Positions 1 to 12,000 are shown, counted from the first letter of the stretch. The stretch is 28,958 nucleotides of DNA from Ophiothrix spiculata (GCA_000969725.1 JXSR01S032664.1), one strand, 5' to 3'. The notes: a model not told the origin generated them from the letters alone. A program made the numbers and translations.

Positions 1-258
1 ACTATAGACCTGTGTCGCAATTGAAATTTATTGCTAAGCTCATTGAGAGATGCAATCTTCAGCAAGTGCAAAACTACATGGACTCTAACAATTTGCTCAT
101 CACCGCTCAATCTGCATATCGCCCCAATCACAGTTGTGAAACAGCGCTGCTTAGAGTTTATAACGACATTCTCCGCGCTGTGGATCGCAGACAGGAAGCC
201 ATCCTTGTTCTTCTGGACTTCAGCGCTACCATCGATACCATAAACCATGATATCTTTC
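1..258 (+). mobile_element. LINE reverse transcriptase fragment, left part (outer LINE)
   Basis: Decayed piece of a non-LTR retrotransposon reverse transcriptase, entering from the left edge. Reading from base 3 gives YRPVSQLKFIAKLIERC, then AYRPNHSCETALLRVYNDIL and LVLLDFSATIDTINHDIF. These are the RT finger and first palm blocks of CR1/L2/Jockey-type LINEs; the family motif is usually DFSAAFDTINHD, so the residues next to the first catalytic Asp look mutated. Homology stops at about 255, where the sequence runs into the 3' tail of a minus-strand LINE. The same reverse transcriptase resumes at about 2038 with RYGIGG, so this is one element split by an insertion. The right edge is uncertain by about 10 bases. 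Confidence 0.85.
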
Positions 259-489
259 TTCAAAGACACTCATTCATTCATTCTTTATTTCCATAAAAAT
301 ACATAAAAAATATAACAAACAAAAGACATTATGGAGGAAAGGACTGGAAGGCCAATAAGGCCCGTTAAAAGTCCAACCCTGTATACAAAAACAATAAAGT
401 TACAGACTATATCCTAGATAGGAATCAACAACAAAAAAAATAACCGGACAATCAATCAAACAAGACATAACAAACGACAAGCTCAAAAA

Positions 490-1416
490 TTACTCATAGT
501 TGAGAATCATACTTTGCTTAAGTTGATAACGAAATTTCTTTATACTGCTTGATGCTTTTAACTTTGTTGAAAATGAATTCCAAAGGATGGGGCCACATGT
601 ACGGATTGCATGATCAGTAAACGATTTTTTGTTAAAGGTGATGTTTAGATTGTTTACATGTCTTGTTTGATAATTGTGAATGTCAGATCGCTTTTTAAAG
701 TAGTCATTGAAAGTTTCAGGTAAATCATTAATATGATATTTGAACATAAAAGTGCCAAGCTCGAGGGTATACACATCAGTAACTGTTAAGATATTGTTAC
801 TTGCAAAGAGGGGAGCAGCATGACTACGGTAGTGACTTCTCGATATAGTTCTGACCGCCCATTTTTGTAATTTAATAATTTTATCAAGATATGATTTACA
901 TGTATTACCCCAAATAAGAATTGCATAATTAAGATACGGTGATACCAGCGAACAATACAAAGTATGAAGGATACGGGTTGGAATAGAATACTTAAGTTTG
1001 TTCATGACACCAATATTTCTTGATATTGTTTTTGCAAGGCAATCGATATGATTTTTCCATGTCAGATTGTCATCTATCAAAACACCGAGAAATTTAGTAG
1101 TTTTAACTCGTTCTAAAGCCGTATCGTTTATTGTGACGGATAAATTTTCATGGGTTTTATTTGAAGTCATATGAGATGTTCCAATGATCATATAATTTGT
1201 TTTCGATGCATTTACCGATAATTTGTTGGCTTTAAACCAATTACTCACTTCTTCTAGTTCTTTATTAACAATATTTATGTTTTCATTAATGTCCTTGTGG
1301 GAGTAGAGAATAGTGGTGTCATCAGCAAACAAAATAAAATTCAGTATAGATGATATGCTTGTAATGTCATTAACATACAATATAAAAAGCAAAGGTCCCA
1401 ATATAAGGTTTATCAT
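490..1416 (-). pseudogene. LINE reverse transcriptase, C-terminal half (N-terminally deleted)
   Basis: 308 codons with no stop. It starts at ILGPLLFILYVNDI, which normally follows the QGS block of LINE reverse transcriptases, and continues with the palm motif FADDTTILYS (catalytic Asp pair). The thumb-like region includes KTKFLGVLIDDNLTWKNHI and SLVSPYLNYAILIWGN, and the frame ends with the usual C-terminal tail. The blocks before GPLLF, including the first catalytic Asp, are missing. The ATG at 1416 is therefore probably just the first Met after the deletion junction. The open frame over more than 900 bases suggests the deletion copy is not very old. Confidence 0.85.
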
Positions 1417-1966
1417 GAGGTTTATCTTTCAGATGGGTTTCAGAAACCCCTATTACAGTAAAATCGCAATTTAAGGATTTGACACATTCTTTGAAAGCAT
1501 CAAAGTTTTTTGATATGCTTCTTATATTAACATTCAGAAAATTAATTTGGTTGTGTTTTCTTTCATGGTCATTGCAAAATTGATTAGGAATGATGTAGGA
1601 ACATTTATGCATGTTGTTATCGCCAGAAATATCATTATAGACTTTATTACTCAAGTTGTTTTCAAATCTTAAAGGATTAAAAATCATATTGTCATATTTC
1701 TTAAAATCTAAGTCAGTAATATTAAAGAAAGATGTCTCATCAATAGTATCTGAAGATGTAGTAGATTCAGTGTCGGAAGTATCATAACTATATTCACAAG
1801 TTTTACACACCCAGTTCTTTGGATCCAAGCATCTTAATTGTTTTTGTTTTAATTTAGTACATTTTTTGTGAATAAAACCCTTACATATTTTGCAGTAAAT
1901 ATTCTTATGGCATGTTCTGATAATTTTTGAGCAGACAATACATTTATCACAACTTTTTAAAGACAT
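1370..1966 (-). pseudogene. LINE N-terminal ORF: PHD-like zinc finger plus start of endonuclease
   Basis: 198 codons from ATG at 1966. Residues about 6-57 carry a PHD-like C4HC3 array (CDKC, CHKN, CKIC, IHKKC, WVCKTC), a type found at the N-terminus of several LINE clades. A Ser/Thr/Asp-rich linker follows. Residues about 142-180 match the start of an APE-type endonuclease: INFLNVNIRS (catalytic Asn) and VIGVSETHL (catalytic Glu). After LKDKPH the reading leaves the endonuclease and runs out of frame into RT sequence, so the frame is the 5' half of a deleted gene. It cannot give an active enzyme, because the catalytic Asp and His blocks are absent. Confidence 0.8.
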
Positions 1967-2037
1967 AACAAGTACATAAAAATAAATTCAATCAAAACAA
2001 AATTAAATTTTTAAAATAATTGTCAGTTTGACAAAAA

Positions 2038-2536
2038 AACGCTATGGTATTGGAGGTACCATCCTGAGCTGGTTCAGCTCCTACTACTTGATCGTACCCA
2101 ATCTGTCTCAGTAAGAAAGGCAGTTTCAACTCCACATCACCTTCAGTTCGGAGTCCCTCAGGGCTCGGTAGCCGATGCGCCAGGTTTCACTTACTACTCT
2201 GCTCCAATCAGTGACATCATTAATCAGCATGGACTCAGTCATACTATATATGCTGATGACACGCAAGTGTATTTATTTTGTGACCCTAGTGAACGCGACT
2301 CAAAGATTAATCTTCTGGAAGATTGTATCAAAGACATCAAAGCCTGGGCTGTTCAAAATAAGATGAAGTTTAACAATGCCAAAACTGAAATCCTCCATTT
2401 CCACTCCCAATTCATCCCTAGTGATCATCTTCCTTCACTTGTTATTGGTGACTCTTCTGTTGAATTATCGCATGAAGCTAGAAACTTGGGTGTACTTTTT
2501 GATGACAGCCTAGCATTTAAAAAACTTGAAACTTAA
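2038..2536 (+). mobile_element. LINE reverse transcriptase fragment, right part (outer LINE)
   Basis: This continues the RT interrupted at about 258. Plus-strand reading gives RYGIGGTILSWFSSY, then after a frameshift near 2080 LDRTQSVSVRKAV, FGVPQGS, and after damaged sequence HTIYADDTQVYLFC (catalytic YADD) and WAVQNKMKFNNAKTEILHF. The frame 2267-2536 is open up to a stop after FKKLET. The normal thumb and C-terminus are absent, so the copy is truncated. It ends about 230 bases before the first traced host exon and is a dead remnant. Confidence 0.85.
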
Positions 2537-2624
2537 AAGCCAAATATGCTACCTCGACAGATATTGATACCCTGTAATACATGTATGGCAAGTTTAAAAT
2601 ATGGCCAGTTCTTTGAATTTTAGA

Positions 2625-2766
2625 CCCATGTGGCCATGGGTGAGTGATCTGAATACCCATTATCGATAAAGCGACAGAGAGTTGTGAAATCAAAATTTTT
2701 CTACAATAAGAAGTTTACAATTTCTTTGAAATCCTTACATTTTTTATTATCCTAATTATATCTTAG
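2625..2766 (+). other. Intron tail before first traced exon, with a dispersed repeat motif
   Basis: AT-rich, no coding signal. GATCTGAATACCCATTATC at 2646-2664 is close to the 24-bp tandem unit at 6625-6672, so a dispersed repeat family contributed here. The stretch ends in the splice acceptor TTAG at 2763-2766. Confidence 0.4.
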
Positions 2767-3015
2767 GTTTGAAGAAGGGTCAACCCAAGCCACCTCAGAA
2801 AGTGACTTTCTCCCACCATCCTACATTACCACCGATCAAGAAAAGTCCAATTATACGAAGAGCTCTTAAACCATCCAGTACACAACTACCTGATATTGAG
2901 ATGAAACCCATTGCACCAAGACCTCCCAAAGCCAGTATCACTGGATCCAGAGTGTCTGCCACTTCATATCAAAGTGCTGTAGAAAGTGTGAGGTCGTCTT
3001 CTGGGAACTGGGCAT
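2767..3015 (+). CDS. Host gene traced exon 1
   Basis: Acceptor AG at 2765-2766, donor GTAAGT at 3016. Phase 1 in, phase 1 out. It encodes a basic, proline-rich segment (LKKGQPKPPQKVTFSHHPTL, PPIKKSPIIRRALKPSS) ending TSYQSAVESVRSSSGNWA. No folded domain is apparent; this composition is typical of flexible linkers with short docking motifs. The TTG at 2769 is not a believable start, because the frame is open back to the acceptor and the phase implies an upstream exon. Confidence 0.7.
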
Positions 3016-6000
3016 GTAAGTACCGTATTTGTGACAAAATATTTTTGTATAATTTGTTCCATTAAAGGAGCTAAGTCCGATTTTGCAAAATTGAGTTTTC
3101 AGTAACAAAATCTCAAAAAGTTTGAAAAAAAAATTAAAGCAATAGGACCATGTCCTTTAACACCCAGAACTAGTTTTGCAAGGGCACGTAATTTCCTTTC
3201 AATATGCAAATTTCATAAACATTTTTTTTTTCAAATAAGGGAGTACACATGTGATCATAGTGTCTGAAACAGTGTATCGCATGTCTTCCCAGATAGCAAA
3301 GTTAGTTGGCCCAACACTGGGTTAACGTTGGCCAACATTGGCCCAATGTTTGGTTAACTAACTTTGCTATTTGAGGTTGTAAGTATATTCAGTAGGCCAT
3401 TTAATGGAGAGGTAAGGTAAGAATGAACACCGACTAATCTCAACTAGACCACAAATTATTAGCCTAACACTTAAAAAATGCATATGGCTTGTTAACCCCT
3501 ATTTTGAAAATGACACAATTTGATGGTGGGCACCTAAATAAAGCACAGGCTAAATGGTGTCTGTCTTAACTCTTTCACTCCGGCAAGCCGCTTACAACGG
3601 CTCTCAAATGCATGCACGATTGGCCGGAATTTCTAATTCGACGTTTTTTTTTTTCAAATTGCCCTAAAAATAAAACTACAAGCTCAAATTGGTTCAAAAT
3701 TCGCCAGCAAGCAGTTGAAACAAAGGGCTATCTAGAACCGTCATTTTGATTAGCAAAGAGAGTAACCCTGGTGCACTACAATTATCATATATCATAAAGT
3801 GAGGTGCCTGTGAGCCGCTCTCAGCGGTTTGCCATCCAAATAGGACAGATTTTTAGAATTTTATTCCGGAGTGAAAGAGTTGAAAACTATTGCACCAAGA
3901 CCTCAGAGCAAGCTTGACTGGGTTTAGAAATTTTCTGTCTTCATAATTGAATCCGACAAATCCACATGTTTTAAGACCAGTTTGACTAGGTGTTCAACAG
4001 TGACCATACCTTTTATAGAATGTAGATATTAATAGATCTTCTTGAAAATCAATTTCCATTATGAAGCAATCAAAGTGTTGCACATTACCACAATTGCTCT
4101 ATTCAGTACTGAGCAACGTTTTTAACCAAGAGGTTAAAAAGAGTGCTTATTCCACTATTTGATATTTCCTTGGTAATTTCATTTACTTTTATATATAAAT
4201 GTATGGTAACAATCTTGATTTTGTTTTCACAATCCCATAGCTGAAGATTCCATGATATGGCAGACTGATATCAACGAAGATCAGATACTTCAGGACCAGT
4301 TACGTCATCAACAAGTCTCGGAAGATGAGCAAGACTACGATGGAGATGCAGAAGATGATGGAGCAGTATCAAAAAGGTCAAAGGTCAAATCTATTGCAAG
4401 CTCCAGGCCTAGCGTGGCTGGATCTGTAAGGGTTAGTGCACCAGGGTCTGTTGCAGGGTCTGTTCCGGGATCTGTTGCAGGCTCTGTAGCTAACCAAAGT
4501 ATTGCTGGATCCATAGCGGGCTCTGTTGCAAACAGGAGTGTTGCCGGGTCAAAAGCTGGCTCAGTTGCTGGATCAGTTGCTGGCTCTGTTGCAAACAGAA
4601 GTGTTGCCGGATCAGTTGCAGGATCTGTTGCAAACAGGAGTGTTGCCGGATCAGTTGCAGGGTCTGTTGCAAACAGGAGTGTTGCTGGATCAGTTGCTGG
4701 CTCTGTTGCAAACCAGAGTGTTGCTGCTGGGTCAGTTGCTGGCTCTGTTGCTAACCAGAGTGTTGCTGGCTCTGTTGCAAACCAGAGTGTTGCCAGACCA
4801 GATAAACTTAGTGTTGCTGGTTCTTCGAGACATAGTGATGTGGAATCAGTGCAGCTTAGTATTGGTGGATCTAAGAAGGGAAGCATGGCTGGATCTCATC
4901 AATTTGATATGGCTGGATCATCAAAGCCTTTATCCAAGGCTGGAAGTGCAGTAAGCTTAGGTGAGTGTTATAAAGATCAATTTGAGAACCACAAGGCCGT
5001 ATACATCTGCATGAGTAACAAAAGAGCCACCAAGCCATATTTGCACCTTGTCTTGGGCTGTCAACCCTCACTATGTTGGTACACAGCTAATAGTTTCCAA
5101 ATCCCATACCAGTAGACAGATATGTTGAAAGTATCGAGAGGGTAAATCACTCATTTCCTTGATTTAAGATGTTTGACAGATTTTTTATAGAGACATGCAT
5201 TGCCTAATATTGGTATAAGCTTACGACTTCTTAAAGAAACATCTCTGAACTCCTTCCCACAGGCCCAGTACTCATCAGTGTTGTAAAGTTGAAGATAAAA
5301 GGCTTGCTCTGAAAGAAGGAGATTTAGCAATTTCCTCAAGGCCATACTATAGTTTATATAGTAGTTGAGCATGGCCCAAATGTTGGTTCAGCCTTATTTT
5401 TTTTTTGCAGCATCTGAACTTCTGGGCATTAAACAGTAAACATCTCAGTAGTTTGTTAAGAGTGAACATGCTTTTCAACAGAACAAAACCAATCTTCAAT
5501 AGCAACCTTTAATTAAGATTTCCATTTTCCTTATTCTTTTAATGTTTAGGAAGTGCCTCCATGTTACTAGACACTAAACCGTTATCAAGAAGTCTGGATA
5601 GCCTCAACATGGCCGACAGCGAGCCGCTATCACTGGGCAAGATGGGTAGTATCAAAGGAGGCGGTGTACCTAAGAATCGTGCTGAAGCCATGCGTTCTAA
5701 AAAAGCGAGATCTCGACACAGCTCAGGAGGGTCTATCGCCAGTGGATTTGGCTCTGATACTGACGTACTGATGATCGACAACGTCAGTAAACGAGGTGCA
5801 TCTGTGGGCAGTGTGCAAGGTAAGATTGTTTTGTGGATGGAGAGGTTTTGTATATCTACACTTTGCACTTCTTTAAAATATGTAAGATGTTTATTAATCT
5901 CAAAAAACAATGTGTATTAAGATTTCTGTCGACATAAAGCAAGCAACCTTAATGTGTATACAAACAAACTCCAAAATACATTTATACTTTTCTTTAAATT

Positions 6001-9000
6001 GTATGACTTGATATTTCTTCTTACCAATGGACTTCATTTTTTTTTTTGAATTTCAAAAGTAGATACAATTCTGTTATCCTGTTTTGGGTATTTATTGTAT
6101 ACCCACTACAAAATTGGTTGTTTCCATTAGATTAAAGTTTGTGAATATCACTCTGGGGTATTTTGCTTGAGTTCAGACTGCCTTTGCACACCCAGTCAGG
6201 CATTCAACCTGTATTCATTCTATTTTCATTAAATTGATTATCTATCTGTTTTATGGAAAAATTACCAAATTTCATTCTTTAACCTTTATTTTTCTCTGCT
6301 TTTTTCTATGAGTCAATTCATCATTATTGTCATTAACATTTAATGTTATTCACTCATCAAGCTTGTAATCATTTTTGCACTTCATGGTGTGATGTGGAGA
6401 TTGCAACACCAAGCTCTGTTATACTTTAGCAGAGATTTAGTGTAAACACATTTTTGCATAAATTGTGTTTCAGTTTTGCCTCACGCCAACATGTAAATGC
6501 AGATGCAAGGGTTTTCATCAAAATGTCATTGATGATTTTGTGTTTTTAGAATGACAACATATATATTTAATTGATTCTAGGTATGTTTTTGATGGGGCAC
6601 CTGCCACTCAGAGGAAGGCCCATTGATCAGAATACCCATTATCCAAAAGATCAGAATACCCGTTATCCAAAAAGTCCACTGCAGAATTCTGAAAATGGGC
6701 ATGCTTTCTTATTAAATGATCTGCTGATTACAGGCCCGCAGGTCGGTCATATTTTCTGAGTAGCTAACCCCTTGATCAATGATACAAATTTTTTTTAATT
6801 TTTTTATTTATTTAAAATCCCTTCCAGCATCCTTCAGAAAACCCCTCACCCAGAAAATCTAGATCTCAGAAGACCAACTGATATGAACGTCCGCTACTCA
6901 TAATTTTTGAATGGCAGGGTTTCTAAAAGATGGCTTCTCTAAATACTGGGTCTGCTAAAATGTTTTTGTTTTCCTTTCCAACAAAATTAGATTTTAAGTT
7001 TAAAAAAGACTCTTAAATTAAACAATATTTGTAAGTGAGGGAAATCTTGCAGACTTAATATATGAAGCAGATTTCTGTCCATGGCAACAGGTCTTCCAAA
7101 CGTAGACCCATGTTTAGCACAGGTAACATCACATCACTCTGTATATTTTGATTTCAGCGGCAATGGGAATGTTAACACTGTTTTCACAAAAGTTTATTTT
7201 TGGCTATTGAAGACCTTTTGACTGAGCACATGCAATTGGATCACGTATGATGTTGGTATAAGCCATGCAAAAACTGCACAAATATACATTCCTTGTTATA
7301 TGTGTTGTTATCCTCACCCATTTGCAAAATTTGCATTTTATCATCACTTTTCTCACAATTTTCTGTCCACACTTCTCTACATCACATCATCATTTTTGCA
7401 AGCACAGATTTGCACCAGCAAGAAGATAGCAGTCAGTCAACTAAACCTGATCAAGGTGTGCTTGAACCTGTTAAACCTGAACTTGAACTGGTTAACATAC
7501 CAAAAGTTCAACTGGAGCAAGCAACAGATGAATCTGTCAATAAAACAGGTCAATCTGAAGTTGAATCTGATCCACCTCAAAATGCAGAAGACGTGGGTAG
7601 TCCTAAACAGGATCAAAGTCCAGTTGAACAGGATATGGTTAATTCTGAACTGGGTCAAAGTTCAGATAACCAGGTTCATGACCCACCTAACCAGGTTAAT
7701 TCAGAGACTGAACTGGATAAACAGCCATCAGAACCTGGTGGAAGTCCAGAAAATGGTGAAGATGAATTGGAAGTTGCTTTACAAAGTGACGATGATGCTA
7801 TTGAAGGTATTGTATTTGATCCAGCTCATGATGTTGGAAATAAATGAGAAGGCAGCTATTCATCCCGGGCTATTCATATTAATATATTGAAGAATTTCTG
7901 TCAAAATTTATATTGTTTGTGAACTTAGCATTGCACAATCTTATGGGGAAACATATATTTCAATGCAAGATTATTTTAAGTAGTAAGGATGAAGGTTAAT
8001 TAATTCAGAATTTGTCCATGGAACTGATACTTATTCAGTAAAATTCAATAAAACATTTTCTTAAGATTTTGATTGATTGAATATTATCAAAATGCTGAAT
8101 GGCTCTATTGTCTTTTTAAAAGCCAACAACAATGATTAAAGAAAAGAAAGTTTAATAAATGTAAGATGCAGGCTTGATAAGATGTAAATGAGAAGATGCA
8201 CCCATTCTTTTAGTGTTCAAGACATCGAATGTTAAAATCTCAATTTTTGATAGAAATTTACTTATCGGTTCCAGTGCTATTTAATCTATTGCATATAGAA
8301 ATAGCTGCCTTGTTATTTTATTGATGAGTTGGTCTGCACTTTCTTCTAATCATGCTAAATGACATTATCTTACCTTTCTACTAATTAACTTTTCTCTAAT
8401 TACTTCCTTAAACCTGTTATACTCAGGATTTTCAGATAAATTTGATGTTTTTGTCACTTCATTATTTTAAACTTTTGACCCTACTAATTGGATCCTTAAT
8501 ATGTTGTTTTGACTACATTATCAGGGCTTTGAAGATCATGTTGAGAGTTTTAGTAAAAATTGCACATAATGAATATAATTTTAAAGATCCACAATAATAT
8601 CAAGTTAGCTGAGGATCGCATTTGAAGAAAAATCGCATTGACCAAAATTCTCAGAATTTTCGTTTTCCTGTAAAAAATGTATTGAAGTTGTAGAATTAAT
8701 GTGTGTTGATTTAGTTGCTTAACATGTAGGCTGAATTGGTGAAACTAATTGTAGAATCTACATTTTGAAGTTTTAGATAACACAAATTGTTTATATAGAT
8801 ACTGATTGGTCTATCTTATGACATTGATAAAATCATGACGCTCAGGTATCCCTTATAGAATTCACGCTAAAACACCCGATATCTCCTCAAAATACCCGGT
8901 ATCCCATTATAAAAGAGTTGTTAAAAAAATCAATGGTTTGGGGATTAGGCTGTAATTAACTGTGTCCTTTTTGGAAAGGTCTAATGGGTTTGAAAAGAGT

Positions 9001-12000
9001 CTGGAATTAGGCTGTAATTAGCTGTGTCCTTTTTGGAAAGGTCTAATGGGTTTGAAAAGAGTCTGGAATTAGTAGCTGTGTTCAAACCATTTTTCTTAAA
9101 CTCTTCTGTTACTTTGTCCCGGTACTTTGTTCGACAGATTTATACATGTATTCAGAAGATACATCTAAGCATAACTTGTGTGTGGGGCATGGTTCACAAA
9201 CTTGAAAGTTATGTTATTATCTGAACACAAACCAATTTCAAAACACATTTGAAATAGATTGTCAGCTATTATGTTAAAAAGGAAAATATAATCTTCTCCT
9301 AGTTGCTAAATTTATAGGGGCAAAATGTACCTAATGTACATGGGATATATAGTGCAATGTGTCTCCCTTATGTGTGCTGAGCATACTAACCTAATGTGTA
9401 GCTCGCAAAAGAGAACCGAGGCCAAAAACAAACACCTTCAATTTTAAACATTGACTTCAAAAAAGATGGTGCGCAGTTATTATTTTCATCAATAACCGTA
9501 ATTTTATCTTTGAGATTCTTACCAATTTTCACCAAAAATGGGTGTAAATCATAATTTAATTTATTTTGTTTCTTTACCATCTGATAAAAATACTGATCAG
9601 TCCAGGCACTGTTTGCACGTTTGGTTCTATCAAATGCGACCTCCACGTACGCGTATTATTGCATTTTAAGCACTGCGTTCACGTAGGTCATTAACAGAAG
9701 TCATTGATATCTGATAATGACAGCGCAGTTGTGTGCGTAAAACTAGGAATAATCTCATTAGATTGGATCGCGCTAACATGCAGGTTATTAATTACCAGTT
9801 TACTTTCTGAAGCATGCCAGTTTTTACTTAACATGCTTTTTGTTTCAGACTCTTTTTTTATTTTTTGGATTAACTATAATTAGTGATAATATATTATTAA
9901 CTAATAGCATGTTTATTTGAAAACCATGTATTTTATTTTTGAATCTGCTAGCTCTTCTGAACTCTGTTTGCATTGCATGCTACTTACAGATATATTGTAT
10001 ATATGACCTGCTCCCACGAAACCTGGACAAAGTCGGGAAAAATCATGAAAATTCCTTTGTTTTCTATTAATTTGTGGCATGTTCATTGGGCTGTAACTCT
10101 ATAAGTGTTTTTTCAACTTTGTCCGGGTTTCGTGGGAGCAGGTCACATTTAGTAAATAAATCATAAGAATTTTACACACATATATTTTCAGATGAACTTG
10201 CTTCTCTGGTATCCGGCCACCAATCTGAACCAGAAGCACCAGAACCCACCAGATTACCAACAGCACAAGAAGAAGGTGAACAGAAACCAGCCAGTGAGGA
10301 ACCAGTAGACACAGGGGACCAGGCTTCTGGTTCACAAGGGACCTCTAAGCCTGGAAGTGTACAGAGCGTGTCTATAGTGGATGTTGGTTTGGATCTGCCC
10401 GGTGGAGCTTCTGATAATGAAGATCAAGTCAGTCCAGTCAAGTCTAGGAGAACTCACTCGAATCCATCCGTTGCAGGGAGTGTTAAGACATCTCACGGTA
10501 GGTCAAAATGTTCAATTTAAGAAATCAAAAATAATTATAATGTAAAATTTGGATGTGACTTCTAATTCGTGATAGAAGATATGACATTGAAATAGTCGGA
10601 TAACTATACCAAGCAAGTCTTGTTGAGTCTTTTGCTGCTTTCATACTTGTGTAATTTTGAAGCTTTGTCGCTGCATGACGTGTACTTTTTGCAAAACTTG
10701 TTGTCATAGCAGCAAAGCTACATGTCCCTGAGTTGATCGATATCGGCAAAAAATTGTTGCACGACAAGATTTTTCAAGTTGAAATGAATTCAAATTTCGA
10801 AGCGGCAAAGCTGCAAAGTGACAAAACTGCAAAGCTACAAAAGTTTGAAACAAACCAAGCGACAGAGCTACAAAACGACAATAAGTATATATGAAAGCAG
10901 TATCATTGTACAAGTAATATTTTGGATAAAGAAAAAAATCCAGGCACAATATAGACTATAAGTGAAATACCTTCAGCAATATCACACTTATATAATAACC
11001 CCAAAGCACTGTATGCTGGTAACATATTCTGATATGGTTTCAAGCAGGGACTTCAATTTGAGGTGAGCTAGGTTGATTTAGCCACCCCTAAAAAAGTCAC
11101 CTTGTTTAGGCTTTTGCCAAGGAAGCCCAACTTGGTACTAGGTTCCGAGTAAGCTAAAGGAAGCTTATCTTCAACAGAGCTCCAAGATCTTTTTTAAAAA
11201 CAAGTTCTGTATGGGAGCTTGGTTTATTGAACACCTTGAGAGATGTTTTTAAAACATTTTAATTTTCAGATAGCTCCCCTGATGCTCTTCTTGAGAGCTG
11301 TAAGAGAGCTATTTATAGAAACCCTGCAAATTTCAATCAGAGGTCCCTGTTTTGAGTAGTTGTTGTTAAGAATGTAGCTCTTAAAGATTTAAACAGGAGA
11401 TATACTAATACAAATTTAATTATAATAGTATATAATACCCTAGTACCCATAACATCAGTTTTATGTTGATATTCAAATACTCCAGTAATGTTTTTACCCA
11501 TAGACAAACAGGGCGATATGGACATGATGGCGTCCTTCCATAATTTCAGTTACGGAAGCGCTAACAACAGCCGTAAAAATAGTCTTGATTCTGTCCTTGA
11601 AGGTAACCAGTATGCTGTATTTGTTACAGATATATCATCATCATCAGAGCTTATACCATTTCATGCTTATGCCAGATTTTGTTATCCATTATACTTGAGC
11701 TTTTGTGAGGACCATGCAGGGAGATTTTGTTATGTTTTGTTATGTATTTCCATACCGCACAACATCATTTTTGTAATTTGTTTGGTGATTGCACTTTGTT
11801 TTTGAGAATTTGTTCATTATTTTTGCTTAAATATACTGCAAATTAAGGTACAGTACTTGCAAAATTAAATACTATATACCCTTGTGTTGTTAACAAGTGA
11901 TATGTAGAGAAAAATAAACACCTTCGCAACATCGTGCTATAGTGTTATGCTTAACATCAAGCGTAGTGACCATGTCCCTAATTCCAGAATCTACAACGTT

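Larger units (their letters stand above)
265..2035 (-). mobile_element. Inner CR1/L2-like LINE, inserted in the outer LINE, internally deleted
   Basis: A minus-strand non-LTR retrotransposon occupies the break in the outer LINE. Read on the minus strand it has a short 5' leader (about 2035-1967), an N-terminal frame with a zinc finger and the start of an endonuclease (1966-1370), a reverse-transcriptase frame (1416-490) and a 3' UTR. It ends with an AATAAA signal followed by GAAT/ATGA tetranucleotide repeats (about 270-292). Such short-repeat tails instead of poly(A) are typical of CR1/L2-type elements. Most of the endonuclease and the N-terminal half of RT are missing at about 1406-1426. No clear target-site duplication was found. 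The exact ends are approximate. Confidence 0.85.
3016..4240 (+). other. Intron 1 with two inverted-repeat elements
   Basis: 1225-base phase-1 intron. It contains a GTTGGCCCAAC-type palindromic element (3293-3370) and a piggyBac-like MITE (3570-3879). The rest is AT-rich without recognisable content. Confidence 0.6.
7807..10191 (+). other. Intron 4
   Basis: 2385-base phase-1 intron. It begins with a possible alternative 3' end: stop at 7845-7847 and AATAAA at 8047-8052 and 8154-8159. It then holds a 62-bp tandem duplication (8941-9064), a repeat shared with the hairpin near 24.5 kb (about 9405-9490), and a 142-bp inverted-repeat element just before the next exon (10004-10145). The rest is AT-rich with nothing recognisable. 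Confidence 0.6.

Noticed and set aside
4335..4886. 183-codon minus-strand open frame rich in ATEPATDPATL
   Set aside because: It is the antisense shadow of the coding minisatellite in exon 2; a repeat of multiple-of-three units without stops leaves several frames open. It has no motif of its own.
4526..4954. Second plus-strand frame (142 codons, LLALLQTEVLPDQL-like) over the repeat
   Set aside because: Another frame of the same 39-bp repeat; it does not connect to neighbouring exons in phase.
7300..7890. 196-codon plus-strand frame overlapping exon 4
   Set aside because: Alternate frame of the biased exon, rich in Asn, Leu and Lys; it lacks the splice-phase continuity that the other frame has.
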